The translations under genes and the position numbers were made by a program. The notes beneath the pieces were generated by a model. The model was not told the origin of the DNA. It made no database searches and worked only from the letters and a program-made list of their open reading frames with translations. DNA of 5,718 nucleotides, from contig SKJM01000647.1 of the NCBI GenBank assembly GCA_007122045.1, positions 1 through 5,718 on the forward strand, read 5' to 3'. Position 1 is the stretch's first letter, and each line of letters opens with the position of its first letter. Shown in pieces: positions 1 to 5,718 of the stretch. Source of the stretch: Planctomycetales bacterium (lineage in GTDB: Bacteria > Planctomycetota > Planctomycetia > Pirellulales > Thermoguttaceae).

Positions 1-220
1 CATCGCCCAGGGCCGCGGTCAGCCGTCCATTGCCACAGCCCAGGTGGACGATCAGGCCGCCCCGGTATCCGGCGCCGGCCCGAATGTTAGTAGCCCGTTC
101 GGCATACCCCGGCTCCATTCGAAGCAGTCCGGCGGCCGACGCCATCGAAACCAGAAGGAACGGCAGCGAACCGAACAGCACCGTTCGAGGCCGGCGGGCG
201 AGAAAGTATTCCAATTGCAC
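1..220 (-). CDS. Exported protein with SAM-methyltransferase-type motif, 5' part only (BamB-like/PQQ family suspected)
   Basis: The first 73 codons are visible; the gene continues past base 1. I place the start at GTG (220-218) because GAGG lies 7 nt upstream and an in-frame TGA lies just before it. Residues 1-14 are basic (LARRPRTV), then a hydrophobic stretch (LFGSLPFLLVSMASAAGLL) makes a signal peptide or membrane anchor. Near residues 53-67 comes GLIVHLGCGNGRLTAALG, which resembles motif I, the SAM-binding glycine loop of class I methyltransferases. From memory, planctomycetes have a family of exported proteins with this arrangement followed by PQQ/BamB-type beta-propeller repeats; the propeller would lie outside the window, so that part is inference. 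The gene starts 73 bp after the PHP/LamG stop on the same strand, so it is probably second in that transcript. Substrate and activity are unknown, and an enzymatically dead fold is possible. Confidence 0.68.
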   Translation of the reverse strand, partial: MQLEYFLARRPRTVLFGSLPFLLVSMASAAGLLRMEPGYAERATNIRAGAGYRGGLIVHLGCGNGRLTAALGD

Positions 221-227
221 AGCGTTA

Positions 228-231
228 CCTC
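228..231 (-). promoter_or_regulatory. Shine-Dalgarno site fixing the GTG start at 220
   Basis: GAGG on the minus strand lies 7 nt before GTG 220. It supports this non-ATG start over the later in-frame TTG (codon 3), GTG (codon 14) and two internal ATGs, the later of which would remove the signal peptide. Confidence 0.5.
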
Positions 232-293
232 AGTCAAAGGGAAATGCGTCGTGTGGCAGCGAACGTACAGAACACCACCGCCGGCACTCGGTT

Positions 294-2117
294 TTAGCGT
301 TGGAATCCAAAGGGGTTGGTCAGGAGGGTGCCGCCGCCACCGGTCAACTCGGCCCGCACGTACGAGCCGATCCCCGGCGTGGTCCGATAGTTCAGCGTCG
401 GCCCGGTGTGCACCACCTGTCCGTCGGCAATCCAAAGGTAGCCGTCGTCCGGCAGGGGCTCATTACCGTGTGTCGCCTGAATGGTCAGCATGCCCGCTTC
501 GGCGTCCTGGTCGATGCGCTCGATCGCCGGCGTGGCGTCGACCGACTGGCTTTCGGCATCGTGCAGCCGGATGGTGGCCGAGAAGAAGGCGCCGCGGCAG
601 ATAGCGCCGCGCACGGCGGCCTCGTCGAGCGCCGGGGCGAGCACCACGATCCAATCGCGGCCCAGGTGCGTCATGCTGTGCATGTCGTCGGTCGAGAATC
701 CCCACACGGGCCGACCCGGCATGAGCCGCGCGAGCAGCTTGTCCCACAACTGGCGGTCAAGCGCGTATTCTCGCAGCGGACGCGTCCCGTTGAGCACCTC
801 CATGCCAACCAGATTCTCGTGTCGGCGGAACAAGTCGGCGTAGCGTTCGGCCACGTGCTCGGGCACGCCTCCCTCGTCGTCCTGCGCCGTGGTGAATCGC
901 AGCGACGTCCGCGATGCGCCGGCAAGTTTCAGTAGAGCGGGCACATCCGTCGCAACAATCGGTGCACCTTGCGGCGTTACGACAGCGGGAAATGGTCCCG
1001 CCGCGTGACCGGCCGAGTCGGCCACGGGGGCGGCAACCGCCGCCCCGGCCTCGACCGGTGTATCGTCCGACTGCTCAAAAGTGTATTGCGCCAACAGCCC
1101 CTCAGTTGGCGGTCCGCCGGGCTTCCCCGGCACACTGCCGCCGAACAGGGCCGCCAGTTCCTCGGCCGAGAGAGCCCGCTGCCAGAGGCGCACGTGATCC
1201 AGGTCGCCGGTGAACGTGGTCGAGCCGGTGCGCGTATCGCGGCCGAGGTGGTACACGTCGCCCAGCAGGTCGAAGGCGCCGGCCGTATCGGGCGCTTCAC
1301 CGGCCAGCCGGGCGTCGAGGTACAGCCGGACCGTCTGCCCCTGGCGGACCGCCGCGAGGTGATGCCACCGGCCGTCGCGCGTGTCGACGTCGAGCATGCC
1401 GGCGGCGACGTTCAGGTCGACCGTGCGGCCCCCTTCCACCGGCGCCAGGTAGATGCGCACACGGTTGCCGGTGTGCAGTTCCAGGTTCAGCGCCCCGCCC
1501 CGCCCGCCGGCGTAGTTGCCCATGAGAATGTTTCGGCCCGCGTCGGTCGTGCGGAACCACGCCTCGACGGTGAAATCGGCCTGCGCGATGCTGCGGAGCG
1601 CGGGCGCCAGTTCGACCTGGAGGCCGGGCACGCGGCGCTGTTCGCGCGGCCAGTGCATGGCCGGATGCGCAAGGACGGCCACCCCGCCCGCCTCGGCCAC
1701 TTCGGCAATGGCCGTTTCCAGGTCGCGCGTTTGGGTGGCCAGCGTGCAGAAGAGGCTTAGCGTGTGGTGGTGCCGCGAAAGCTCGTTGCCGGCGACGGCT
1801 ACCATGCCCAACTCGGCCGGGTCGGCGCCGAACTTCTCCCAGGGCCACGTGCACCGGTCGTGATCGGTGATGGCCAGAATATGGTAGCCCCGTTGGTGAT
1901 AGTGGCCGATGACTTCAGCGGGCGGCATGCGGCCGTCGCTTTGGGTGGTGTGGGTGTGCAGGTTCGCCTTGTAGCGGCCGGTTCGCTCCCAATCGACGCC
2001 CTCGTAGGGGTTCGTCTTCAAGACCACCTCGCCCATCCCGTGGGCCGGCGGCAGCAGAACCCCCGCCGGCAGTGCGGCGGCGACGACAAGGGCCAAAGCG
2101 CGAAACACGGAAAGCAT
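294..2117 (-). CDS. Exported PHP-domain metallohydrolase (CehA/McbA-like) with an internal LamG domain
   Basis: 607 residues. ATG 2117 has GGAGG 6 nt upstream (2124-2128). Residues 1-27 are a signal peptide (likely cleavage after AHG), so the protein should act outside the cytoplasm. PHP metal-ligand motifs are present: LHTH (H54, H56) with D61, ITDHD (D85, H86), NELS (E112) with H116-H118, LAHP (H151), GMEVLNG (E440) and GFSTDDMHS (D477/D478, H480). This suggests an active metal-dependent hydrolase, phosphoesterase or amidohydrolase-like, of unknown substrate. Between LAHP and GMEV sits a LamG/concanavalin-like jellyroll (about 165-325): FTVEAWFRT, GRWHHLAAVRQGQTVRLYLD, GDLDHVRLWQRALSAEEL. 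The C-terminus (about 528-607) is a beta-rich tail ending YVRAELTGGGGTLLTNPFGF, usual in this PHP subfamily. LamG may bind glycans. All ligands survive despite the insertion, so it is not an obvious pseudogene. Substrate naming would be a guess. Confidence 0.9.
   Translation of the reverse strand: MLSVFRALALVVAAALPAGVLLPPAHGMGEVVLKTNPYEGVDWERTGRYKANLHTHTTQSDGRMPPAEVIGHYHQRGYHILAITDHDRCTWPWEKFGADPAELGMVAVAGNELSRHHHTLSLFCTLATQTRDLETAIAEVAEAGGVAVLAHPAMHWPREQRRVPGLQVELAPALRSIAQADFTVEAWFRTTDAGRNILMGNYAGGRGGALNLELHTGNRVRIYLAPVEGGRTVDLNVAAGMLDVDTRDGRWHHLAAVRQGQTVRLYLDARLAGEAPDTAGAFDLLGDVYHLGRDTRTGSTTFTGDLDHVRLWQRALSAEELAALFGGSVPGKPGGPPTEGLLAQYTFEQSDDTPVEAGAAVAAPVADSAGHAAGPFPAVVTPQGAPIVATDVPALLKLAGASRTSLRFTTAQDDEGGVPEHVAERYADLFRRHENLVGMEVLNGTRPLREYALDRQLWDKLLARLMPGRPVWGFSTDDMHSMTHLGRDWIVVLAPALDEAAVRGAICRGAFFSATIRLHDAESQSVDATPAIERIDQDAEAGMLTIQATHGNEPLPDDGYLWIADGQVVHTGPTLNYRTTPGIGSYVRAELTGGGGTLLTNPFGFQR
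860..1633. repeat. 9-bp direct repeat bounding the LamG insert in the PHP gene
   Basis: CGGGCACGC occurs at 860-868 and again at 1625-1633 (plus-strand reading; GCGTGCCCG in the coding sense). The copies start 765 bp apart, exactly 255 codons, in the same reading phase, encoding the Val-Pro of RVPG (V163) and of GVPE (V418). They lie at the two edges of the LamG-bearing segment. Chance 9-mers are not rare in GC-rich DNA, so the significance comes from their position. Confidence 0.55.
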
Positions 2118-2154
2118 GGTTGTCCTCCAGGTTCGAGTGGATAACTTGCTCGGT

Positions 2155-2183
2155 ATTGTAAGCGGAAACGGACGAAGTGGGAA
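2155..2183 (-). promoter_or_regulatory. Candidate sigma70-type promoter for the PHP/LamG gene
   Basis: On the minus strand TACAAT (2160-2155) matches the -10 consensus at 5 of 6 bases. TTCCCA (2183-2178) matches the -35 at 4 of 6, with a 17-bp spacer. The start site would fall near 2148, giving a leader of about 30 nt containing the GGAGG of the PHP gene. Local AT content is higher than in the surroundings. Based on motif match only. Confidence 0.35.
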
Positions 2184-2282
2184 TTGAACTTCGGGGCCGG
2201 AAATCGACCCGGAACGCTTCGCGCGCTCTTCCCGTCTTCAATTGCTTGGGGGCGGACGATCCCGCGGGGTTTTGGACTCGCC

Positions 2283-2301
2283 CACCGTTCATTTTACGGT
2301 G
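2283..2301 (-). terminator. Small hairpin just after the DUF1080-like stop codon
   Basis: CACCGT and ACGGTG form a perfect 6-bp stem with a 7-nt loop, starting 3 nt after the TGA of the DUF1080-like remnant. No T-run follows on the minus strand, so it is not a canonical intrinsic terminator; it could be a weak terminator or an mRNA 3'-end stabiliser left from the former gene. Confidence 0.25.
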
Positions 2302-2304
2302 CTC

Positions 2305-2472
2305 TCAGTCCAGTGTCTTCACGCGAACGTTGCAGAAACGGATCTCCTTCCCGTCGCCGTGCGACTGGAGGGCAATGCTCCCGACGTCGGGAGTGCGCGG
2401 ATCCACCTTCTTCATGGCATAGCGGTTGATTGGCCATCGACCGTTCAGCCAACCGGCGCCCGCCGGGGTACT
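2305..2472 (-). pseudogene. 3' remnant of a DUF1080 (3-keto-disaccharide hydrolase-like) gene
   Basis: Translating the minus strand from about 2472 to TGA 2305 gives a 55-residue stretch ending VGSIALQSHGDGKEIRF, CNVRVKTLD, preceded by WLNGRWPINRY and KKVDPRTPD. This matches my recollection of the C-terminal end of DUF1080 domains, a concanavalin-like jellyroll common in planctomycetes, which usually finish G-x-I-x-L-Q-x-H-G then FRN-x-R-I-K. The family is normally 200 residues or more. Here the frame is closed upstream by tandem TGA TAG (2478-2473), and no earlier DUF1080 sequence is recognisable. The usual FRN reads FCN. An internal ATG at 2415 would give only 36 residues. I read it as a truncated or frameshifted relic once located upstream of the PHP gene on the same strand. 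A sequencing frameshift near 2470 is the main alternative. Confidence 0.5.
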
Positions 2473-2514
2473 CTATCACGCCGGAACCCTGCTCGTCAAT
2501 CCCCTGAAAAGACT

Positions 2515-2556
2515 GGCCTAAGGGCGGCACTCCCACGGACGGCAACGCTTTAGGCC
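2515..2556. repeat. Inverted repeat / long hairpin 1
   Basis: GGCCTAA (2515-2521) pairs with TTAGGCC (2550-2556). The stem extends inward by a G-T wobble, a G-C pair, a one-base bulge and two more pairs (CG with CG at 2546-2547), leaving a 19-nt loop. Strand and function cannot be told from the sequence; no T-run follows on either side. Confidence 0.45.
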
Positions 2557-2578
2557 GCGCCCGACCATCCTTGACGAA

Positions 2579-2642
2579 ACGGCCCGCCGCGGGTAGGCTT
2601 GCGCAATTGGGGGTTACCGGTTTGCGGCGGGCAGAGGGCCGT
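2579..2642. repeat. Inverted repeat / hairpin 2 with bulge
   Basis: ACGGCCCGCCGC (2579-2590) pairs completely with GCGGCGGG (2624-2631) plus CCGT (2639-2642), the right arm being interrupted by a 7-nt bulge (2632-2638). Inside the 33-nt loop, GGTA (2592-2595) can pair with TACC (2615-2618), giving a nested stem. It begins 22 bp after hairpin 1. Confidence 0.45.
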
Positions 2643-2724
2643 GGGAGGCCCGATGGCTGAAGTAGCCCGGAAGTCGCGCGACAAGGATCACCGGACCCTT
2701 CTCCGGCGGTCGCTTCCGGAAGCC

Positions 2725-2736
2725 CCAAGTCCTTGG
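2725..2736. promoter_or_regulatory. Short palindrome just before the dinG start
   Basis: CCAAG-TC-CTTGG is a perfect 5+5 inverted repeat ending 10 bp before ATG 2747, where a ribosome site would normally be. It could be an operator half-site pair or a chance palindrome. It does not match a LexA box that I know. Confidence 0.15.
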
Positions 2737-2746
2737 TACTCAACGC

Positions 2747-4717
2747 ATGGTTTCCACCACCGACATCCTGGGCCCGGACGGGCGAATTGCGAAGCGGCTG
2801 CCCGGCTACGAGCACCGCCGGGAACAGTTGGCCATGGCCGAGGCGGTCGAGCGGGCGATTGCACAGAAGCGGCACCTGATGGTCGAGGCGGGCACGGGCG
2901 TGGGGAAGAGCTTCGCCTATCTGGTGCCCGCCATCCTGGCCGTCGCCGGCAGGACGCCCGAGGGGGAGTCCCCCCGCCGCGCGCTCGTCTCCACGCACAC
3001 CATCAGCCTGCAAGAGCAGCTTATCCACAAGGACATCCCGTTCCTCAAGGAGGTCATCCCGCTGAAGTTCAACGCCGTCCTGGCCAAGGGGCGGGGCAAT
3101 TACGTCAGCCTCCGGCGGCTGCACAATGCGATGCAGCGCGCCGGCGGGCTGTTCAGTAGCGCGGAGGAATACGAGCAGCTTCGCATCCTGGGGCAGTGGG
3201 CGAAGGAGACCGACGACGGCTCGCTGGCCGACCTCGACTTCAAGCCCCTGCCCGCCGTCTGGGACGAGGTCAAGAGCGACGGGAGCAACTGCATGGGCCG
3301 CAAGTGCCCGCAGTACAAGAAATGCCATTACTACCGCTCGCGCCGGGAACTGCAAGAGGCGCAGGTGATGATCGTCAACCACGCGCTCTTGTTCACCGAC
3401 CTGGCCCTGCGCCGGAACGGGGTGCGGCTGCTGCCCGACTATCAGATCGTCATGTTCGACGAAGCCCACACCATGGAGGCCGTCGCCGGCGACCACCTGG
3501 GGCTGCGCATCACCAGCGGGCAGGTCGACTGGGTGCTGCGGAAGCTGTACAACGACCGGACGAACAAGGGCCTGCTGGTGGGCCGGCGGGGCACGGCCGA
3601 GGCCCAGCGCATGGTCGAGGAGTGCCGCCACCGGGCCGACCGGTTCTTCGACGACCTGGTCCAGTGGCAGAAGGCCCACGGGCCGGCGAACGGCCGCGTG
3701 CGCCACCCGCCGGACCTGACCAACCCGCTTAGCGAGGGGTTGGCGAAGCTGTCGGGCATGGTGCGCGCGGTGGGCAAGAAGGTCAAGGAGTCCGAACAGT
3801 CGCAGGACTTCACCGCCGCCGCCGGCCGGCTGGAGACGATCGCCGGCGACATCCGCCAGTGGATGGAGCAGCACATGGCCGACGCGGTCTATTGGATCGA
3901 GGACGTCGCCGGGCGGCGCTGGCGCCGCGTGGAGCTGGCCGCCGCGCCGATCGACGTCGGCCCCGCGCTCCGCGAGCAGCTTTTCGATCCGGTTGATACC
4001 GTGGTGACGACCAGCGCGACGCTGGCCACCGGCAAGGCGTCGTTCGACTTCTTTCAGTCGCGCATCGGGCTCGAGGAGGGCGAAGGATTGCGGCTGGGCA
4101 GCCCGTTCGACTATCGCCGCCAGGCCCGGCTCGTGCTGCCCGAGGGCATCCCCGATCCCGGCGGGCAGGCGGCCGCGTTTCAGGATCGGGCGTTCGAGTT
4201 GGTCCGCCGGTACGTGGGCGAGACCGACGGCCGCGCGTTCGTGCTGTTCACCAGCTACGGCATGATGCGGAAGGCGGCCGAAGCGCTCGGCCCGTGGCTG
4301 CTCGAACAGGGGCTCGCCCTGCTGAGCCAGGCCGACGGCGTGCCGCGCAGCCAGATGCTCGACCGGTTCAAGCGGCAGCCGCGCAGCGTGCTGTTCGGCA
4401 CCGACAGCTTCTGGCAGGGGGTCGACGTGCCGGGCGACGCGTTGCAGAACGTCATCATCACGCGGCTGCCGTTCAGCGTACCCGACCGCCCGCTGCTGGA
4501 GGCCCGGCTGGAGGCCATCCGCGCCCGCGGCGGCAACCCGTTCCGCGACTACCAACTGCCCGAGGCCATTCTAAAGCTCAAGCAGGGCTTCGGCCGGCTC
4601 ATTCGCACGCAAACCGACACGGGCATGGTGGTGATCCTGGACCCCCGGCTGCGCACGAAGCCCTACGGCCGCCAGTTCCTCGACGCCCTGCCGGAGTGCG
4701 AGGTGGTGGGCGAGTAG
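2747..4717 (+). CDS. dinG: DinG-family ATP-dependent DNA helicase (superfamily 2, XPD-like)
   Basis: 656 residues, complete, the usual DinG/YoaA size. Motifs in order: Walker A AGTGVGKS (48-55), motif Ia [14 protein letters not shown] (79-92), an Fe-S-type segment with C182-x4-C187-x5-C193 followed by [16 protein letters not shown] (210-216), DEAH box (238-241), an Arch-like insertion (about 250-400), TTSATL (421-426), motif [14 protein letters not shown] (551-563) and motif [10 protein letters not shown] (613-620). Such enzymes unwind DNA 5'-to-3' and resolve R-loops, D-loops or G-quadruplexes during replication and repair, in the cytoplasm. The expected first cysteine, after KGRGNYV, is Ser121. 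ATG 2747 is the only plausible start, since an in-frame TAG lies at 2663 and no ATG, GTG or TTG lies between; it lacks a clear Shine-Dalgarno. It stands alone between divergent and co-directional exported-protein genes. DinG versus YoaA cannot be decided from sequence alone. Confidence 0.93.
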   Translation: MVSTTDILGPDGRIAKRLPGYEHRREQLAMAEAVERAIAQKRHLMVEAGTGVGKSFAYLVPAILAVAGRTPEGESPRRALVSTHTISLQEQLIHKDIPFLKEVIPLKFNAVLAKGRGNYVSLRRLHNAMQRAGGLFSSAEEYEQLRILGQWAKETDDGSLADLDFKPLPAVWDEVKSDGSNCMGRKCPQYKKCHYYRSRRELQEAQVMIVNHALLFTDLALRRNGVRLLPDYQIVMFDEAHTMEAVAGDHLGLRITSGQVDWVLRKLYNDRTNKGLLVGRRGTAEAQRMVEECRHRADRFFDDLVQWQKAHGPANGRVRHPPDLTNPLSEGLAKLSGMVRAVGKKVKESEQSQDFTAAAGRLETIAGDIRQWMEQHMADAVYWIEDVAGRRWRRVELAAAPIDVGPALREQLFDPVDTVVTTSATLATGKASFDFFQSRIGLEEGEGLRLGSPFDYRRQARLVLPEGIPDPGGQAAAFQDRAFELVRRYVGETDGRAFVLFTSYGMMRKAAEALGPWLLEQGLALLSQADGVPRSQMLDRFKRQPRSVLFGTDSFWQGVDVPGDALQNVIITRLPFSVPDRPLLEARLEAIRARGGNPFRDYQLPEAILKLKQGFGRLIRTQTDTGMVVILDPRLRTKPYGRQFLDALPECEVVGE

Positions 4718-4756
4718 GTGCGGAGCCGTTTCGCGTGTTCTGTAAAGTTGACCGTA

Positions 4757-4791
4757 AGGCTCGGGAGGTGCAAAGTCTCCTTTCTTGGCCT
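4757..4791 (+). other. Two-part hairpin in the dinG-VIT gap
   Basis: AGGC (4757-4760) pairs with GCCT (4788-4791). Inside, GGGAGGT (4763-4769) pairs with GTCTCCT (4775-4781), using G-U wobbles, around the loop GCAAA. The strand is assumed from the flanking plus-strand genes. Confidence 0.3.
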
Positions 4792-4807
4792 CATCTGACT
4801 GAAGAGG

Positions 4808-4835
4808 GCTCCTGCGGGCTCAGCCCCGCCGGAGC
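4808..4835 (+). other. Strong GC hairpin in the dinG-VIT gap
   Basis: GCTCC-T-GCGGG pairs with CCCGC-C-GGAGC around a 6-nt loop (4819-4824): ten pairs with one T/C mismatch. There is no U-tract after it (GGTGGTCACTGG follows), so it is at best a Rho-assisted terminator or a structural leader element. Confidence 0.35.
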
Positions 4836-4949
4836 GGTGGTCACTGGCTACGACACGGGCGGCCAAGCGGAACGGCCATTACATTTCAGGTGCATCCTCG
4901 CCCCTGGTTCTGGAAGACCGGTCGAGATGTCCGCGGCAGCCGGTTCCTT

Positions 4950-4977
4950 GGGGCGCGTGCCCCGGGCCGCCGCGGCC
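4950..4977 (+). other. Adjacent small hairpins upstream of the VIT start
   Basis: GGGGC-GCGT-GCCCC (4950-4963) is a perfect 5-bp stem, followed at once by GGCCG-CCG-CGGCC (4965-4977). They end 16 bp before the GGAGG ribosome site (4994-4998), so they could influence access to it. GC richness alone may explain them. Confidence 0.25.
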
Positions 4978-5006
4978 GGCCGCTCTACAGTCCGGAGGGT
5001 GGTACG

Positions 5007-5718
5007 ATGACCACAGCATGCGTGAGAACTTGGGGGAAGTGGGGAAGATTGGCCGCGGTGGGCTGCCTCGTAGCGGTCCTGGCGGCCCTCGGCACACCGA
5101 CCGTCGAGGCGGCCGGCCTGCTCATCGCCGACGGCGGATTCGGCGGCGTGCTGGAAATGGTCGATCACGACGTTCGCGTGACGATCAACAACGGCATCGC
5201 CGTGACCGAGGTGACGCAGGTGTTCCGCAACACCGAGGACCGGCAGGTCGAGGCCCTGTACGTCTTCCCCGTGCCGAAGAACGCCTCGGTGGCCAACTTC
5301 AGCATGTGGATCGGCGGTAAGGAAATCATCGGCGAGGTGCTCGAGAGGCAGCGGGCGAGGGAAATCTACGACAGCTATAAGCAGGTCCGCCGCGACCCGG
5401 GCCTGCTCGAGCAGAAAGACTACCGCACCTTCGAGATGCGCATCTTTCCGATCGAGCCCCGGGCCGAGCAGCGGGTGCAGATCGCCTACTACCAGGAACT
5501 CGACTTCGACTACGATTGGGCCACGTATGTCTACCCGCTGGCCACCGAGGTCTACCCGGGCGTCGATGCGGCGACCGATCAATTCGGCTTCATGCTCCGG
5601 GTGAAGTCGGAGGTGCCCATCGTGGCGCTGGAAAGCCCCAGCCACGGCGAGCAACTGGTCGTGGTCGCGCACGGCCCCTCGTTCTACGAGGCAAGCTTCG
5701 AGGCCCACGAGACCGACC
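5007..5718 (+). CDS. Exported VIT-domain protein, N-terminal 237 residues (probably VIT+VWA)
   Basis: ATG 5007 is preceded by GGAGG (4994-4998) 8 nt upstream. The frame stays open to the window edge, so the 3' end is missing. Residues 1-36 form a signal peptide: basic start (RTWGKWGR), hydrophobic core (LAAVGCLVAVLAALG), likely cleavage after VEA. Residues about 50-175 are a VIT (vault/inter-alpha-trypsin) domain with family signatures: NNGIAVTEVTQVFRNTEDR, ALYVFPVP, FSMWIGGKEIIGEVLER, ARE-IYDSY, RRDPGLLEQ and FPIEPRAEQRVQIAYYQEL. VIT domains are usually followed by a von Willebrand A domain with a metal-ion adhesion site; if so here, it lies beyond the window. Such proteins are thought to act in extracellular protein-protein contacts or envelope assembly; the exact role is unknown. 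Whether dinG transcription reads through the 289-bp gap is unclear. Confidence 0.85.
   Translation, partial: MTTACVRTWGKWGRLAAVGCLVAVLAALGTPTVEAAGLLIADGGFGGVLEMVDHDVRVTINNGIAVTEVTQVFRNTEDRQVEALYVFPVPKNASVANFSMWIGGKEIIGEVLERQRAREIYDSYKQVRRDPGLLEQKDYRTFEMRIFPIEPRAEQRVQIAYYQELDFDYDWATYVYPLATEVYPGVDAATDQFGFMLRVKSEVPIVALESPSHGEQLVVVAHGPSFYEASFEAHETD

Larger units (their letters stand above)
2473..2746. other. Non-coding stretch upstream of dinG
   Basis: I see no gene here on either strand. Open frames cross it but show no domain, start signal or continuity with a recognisable protein. It contains the paired hairpins at 2515-2642, a short hairpin CCGGA/TCCGG at 2691-2706 and a small palindrome before the dinG start. 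A dinG promoter must lie here or slightly upstream, but no convincing -35/-10 pair and no LexA-type SOS box was recognised. Confidence 0.5.
4718..5006. other. 289-bp hairpin-rich gap between dinG and the VIT gene
   Basis: No gene is visible. The stretch holds three foldable segments: 4757-4791, 4808-4835 and 4950-4977. None is followed by a T-run, so dinG has no obvious intrinsic terminator. The length and structure fit a long leader for the VIT gene, or a 3' region of dinG. TTGACC (4749-4754) resembles a -35 box but has no good -10 partner. Confidence 0.45.

Noticed and set aside
52..435. 127-codon minus-strand frame spanning the PHP 3' end and the next gene's start
   Set aside because: It is out of frame with both the PHP tail and the GLIVHLGCGNGR motif, and its translation is rich in Arg and Trp with no domain.
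969..1760. Plus-strand open frames across the PHP/LamG gene, the longest of 263 codons
   Set aside because: They overlap a gene with clear PHP and LamG signatures and show no recognisable domain or ribosome site.
2653..2746. Short plus-strand frame starting at ATG 2653 ahead of dinG
   Set aside because: It runs on into dinG in the wrong frame, becomes a Pro/Arg/Gly-rich shadow, and has no recognisable motif.
2294..4555. Very long open frame on the minus strand opposite dinG (753 codons)
   Set aside because: It mirrors the dinG gene, whose GC-rich third positions suppress antisense stops. Its translation is low-complexity (rich in H, R, G, L) and has no domain, whereas dinG has all helicase motifs.
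4755..4917. Cobalamin-riboswitch-like words (GGTGCAAAG, GCCCCGCC, CTGGAAGACCGG)
   Set aside because: The words occur in roughly the right order, but spacing is wrong, the CCCGCCACTG core is absent and the B12-box match needs an inserted base. Not supportable without a covariance-model hit.
5055..5070. Possible lipobox (AVGC) in the VIT protein signal peptide
   Set aside because: The cysteine (residue 20) precedes most of the hydrophobic core, and position -3 is Ala instead of Leu/Val/Ile. An ordinary signal peptidase I site at VEA fits better.
4848..5708. 286-codon open frame opposite the VIT gene
   Set aside because: Antisense shadow of the VIT frame, which has a signal peptide, ribosome site and family motifs; the antisense product has none.

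Overview
The window is GC-rich and looks like a chromosomal piece of a Planctomycetota bacterium. This is inferred from gene content: a signal-peptide protein with a SAM-methyltransferase-type glycine loop, a secreted PHP metallohydrolase carrying a LamG jellyroll, a DUF1080-type C-terminal fragment, a DinG-type helicase and a VIT-domain exported protein. No rRNA, tRNA, CRISPR array or complete mobile element was seen.

Layout. On the minus strand, reading right to left: a DUF1080-like 3' remnant (about 2472-2305), then the intact PHP/LamG gene (2117-294), then, 73 bp further on, the first 73 codons of an exported methyltransferase-like gene that leaves the window at base 1 (start GTG at 220). 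The last two genes are closely spaced and co-directional, so they are probably co-transcribed; a candidate promoter lies at 2155-2183. On the plus strand: a complete DinG-family helicase (2747-4717), a 289-bp non-coding gap rich in hairpins, and the first 237 codons of a VIT-domain protein (from 5007) that runs off the right edge.

The divergent gap 2118-2746 holds the promoter, the DUF1080 remnant and two consecutive imperfect hairpins (2515-2642). I see no intact gene there.

The most interesting observation is in the PHP gene. The catalytic PHP domain is split by about 255 residues carrying a LamG fold. The two junctions share an identical 9-bp sequence, exactly 765 bp (255 codons) apart. 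Removing one repeat plus the insert rejoins a normal-looking PHP sequence in frame, so the event can be read almost directly from the DNA. Second, the helicase keeps three of the four Fe-S cysteines known from E. coli DinG and has Ser at the expected position of the first. The three exported proteins point to cell-envelope or periplasmic functions; the helicase is an unrelated DNA-metabolism gene. I see no evidence that the genes form one defence or biosynthetic system.
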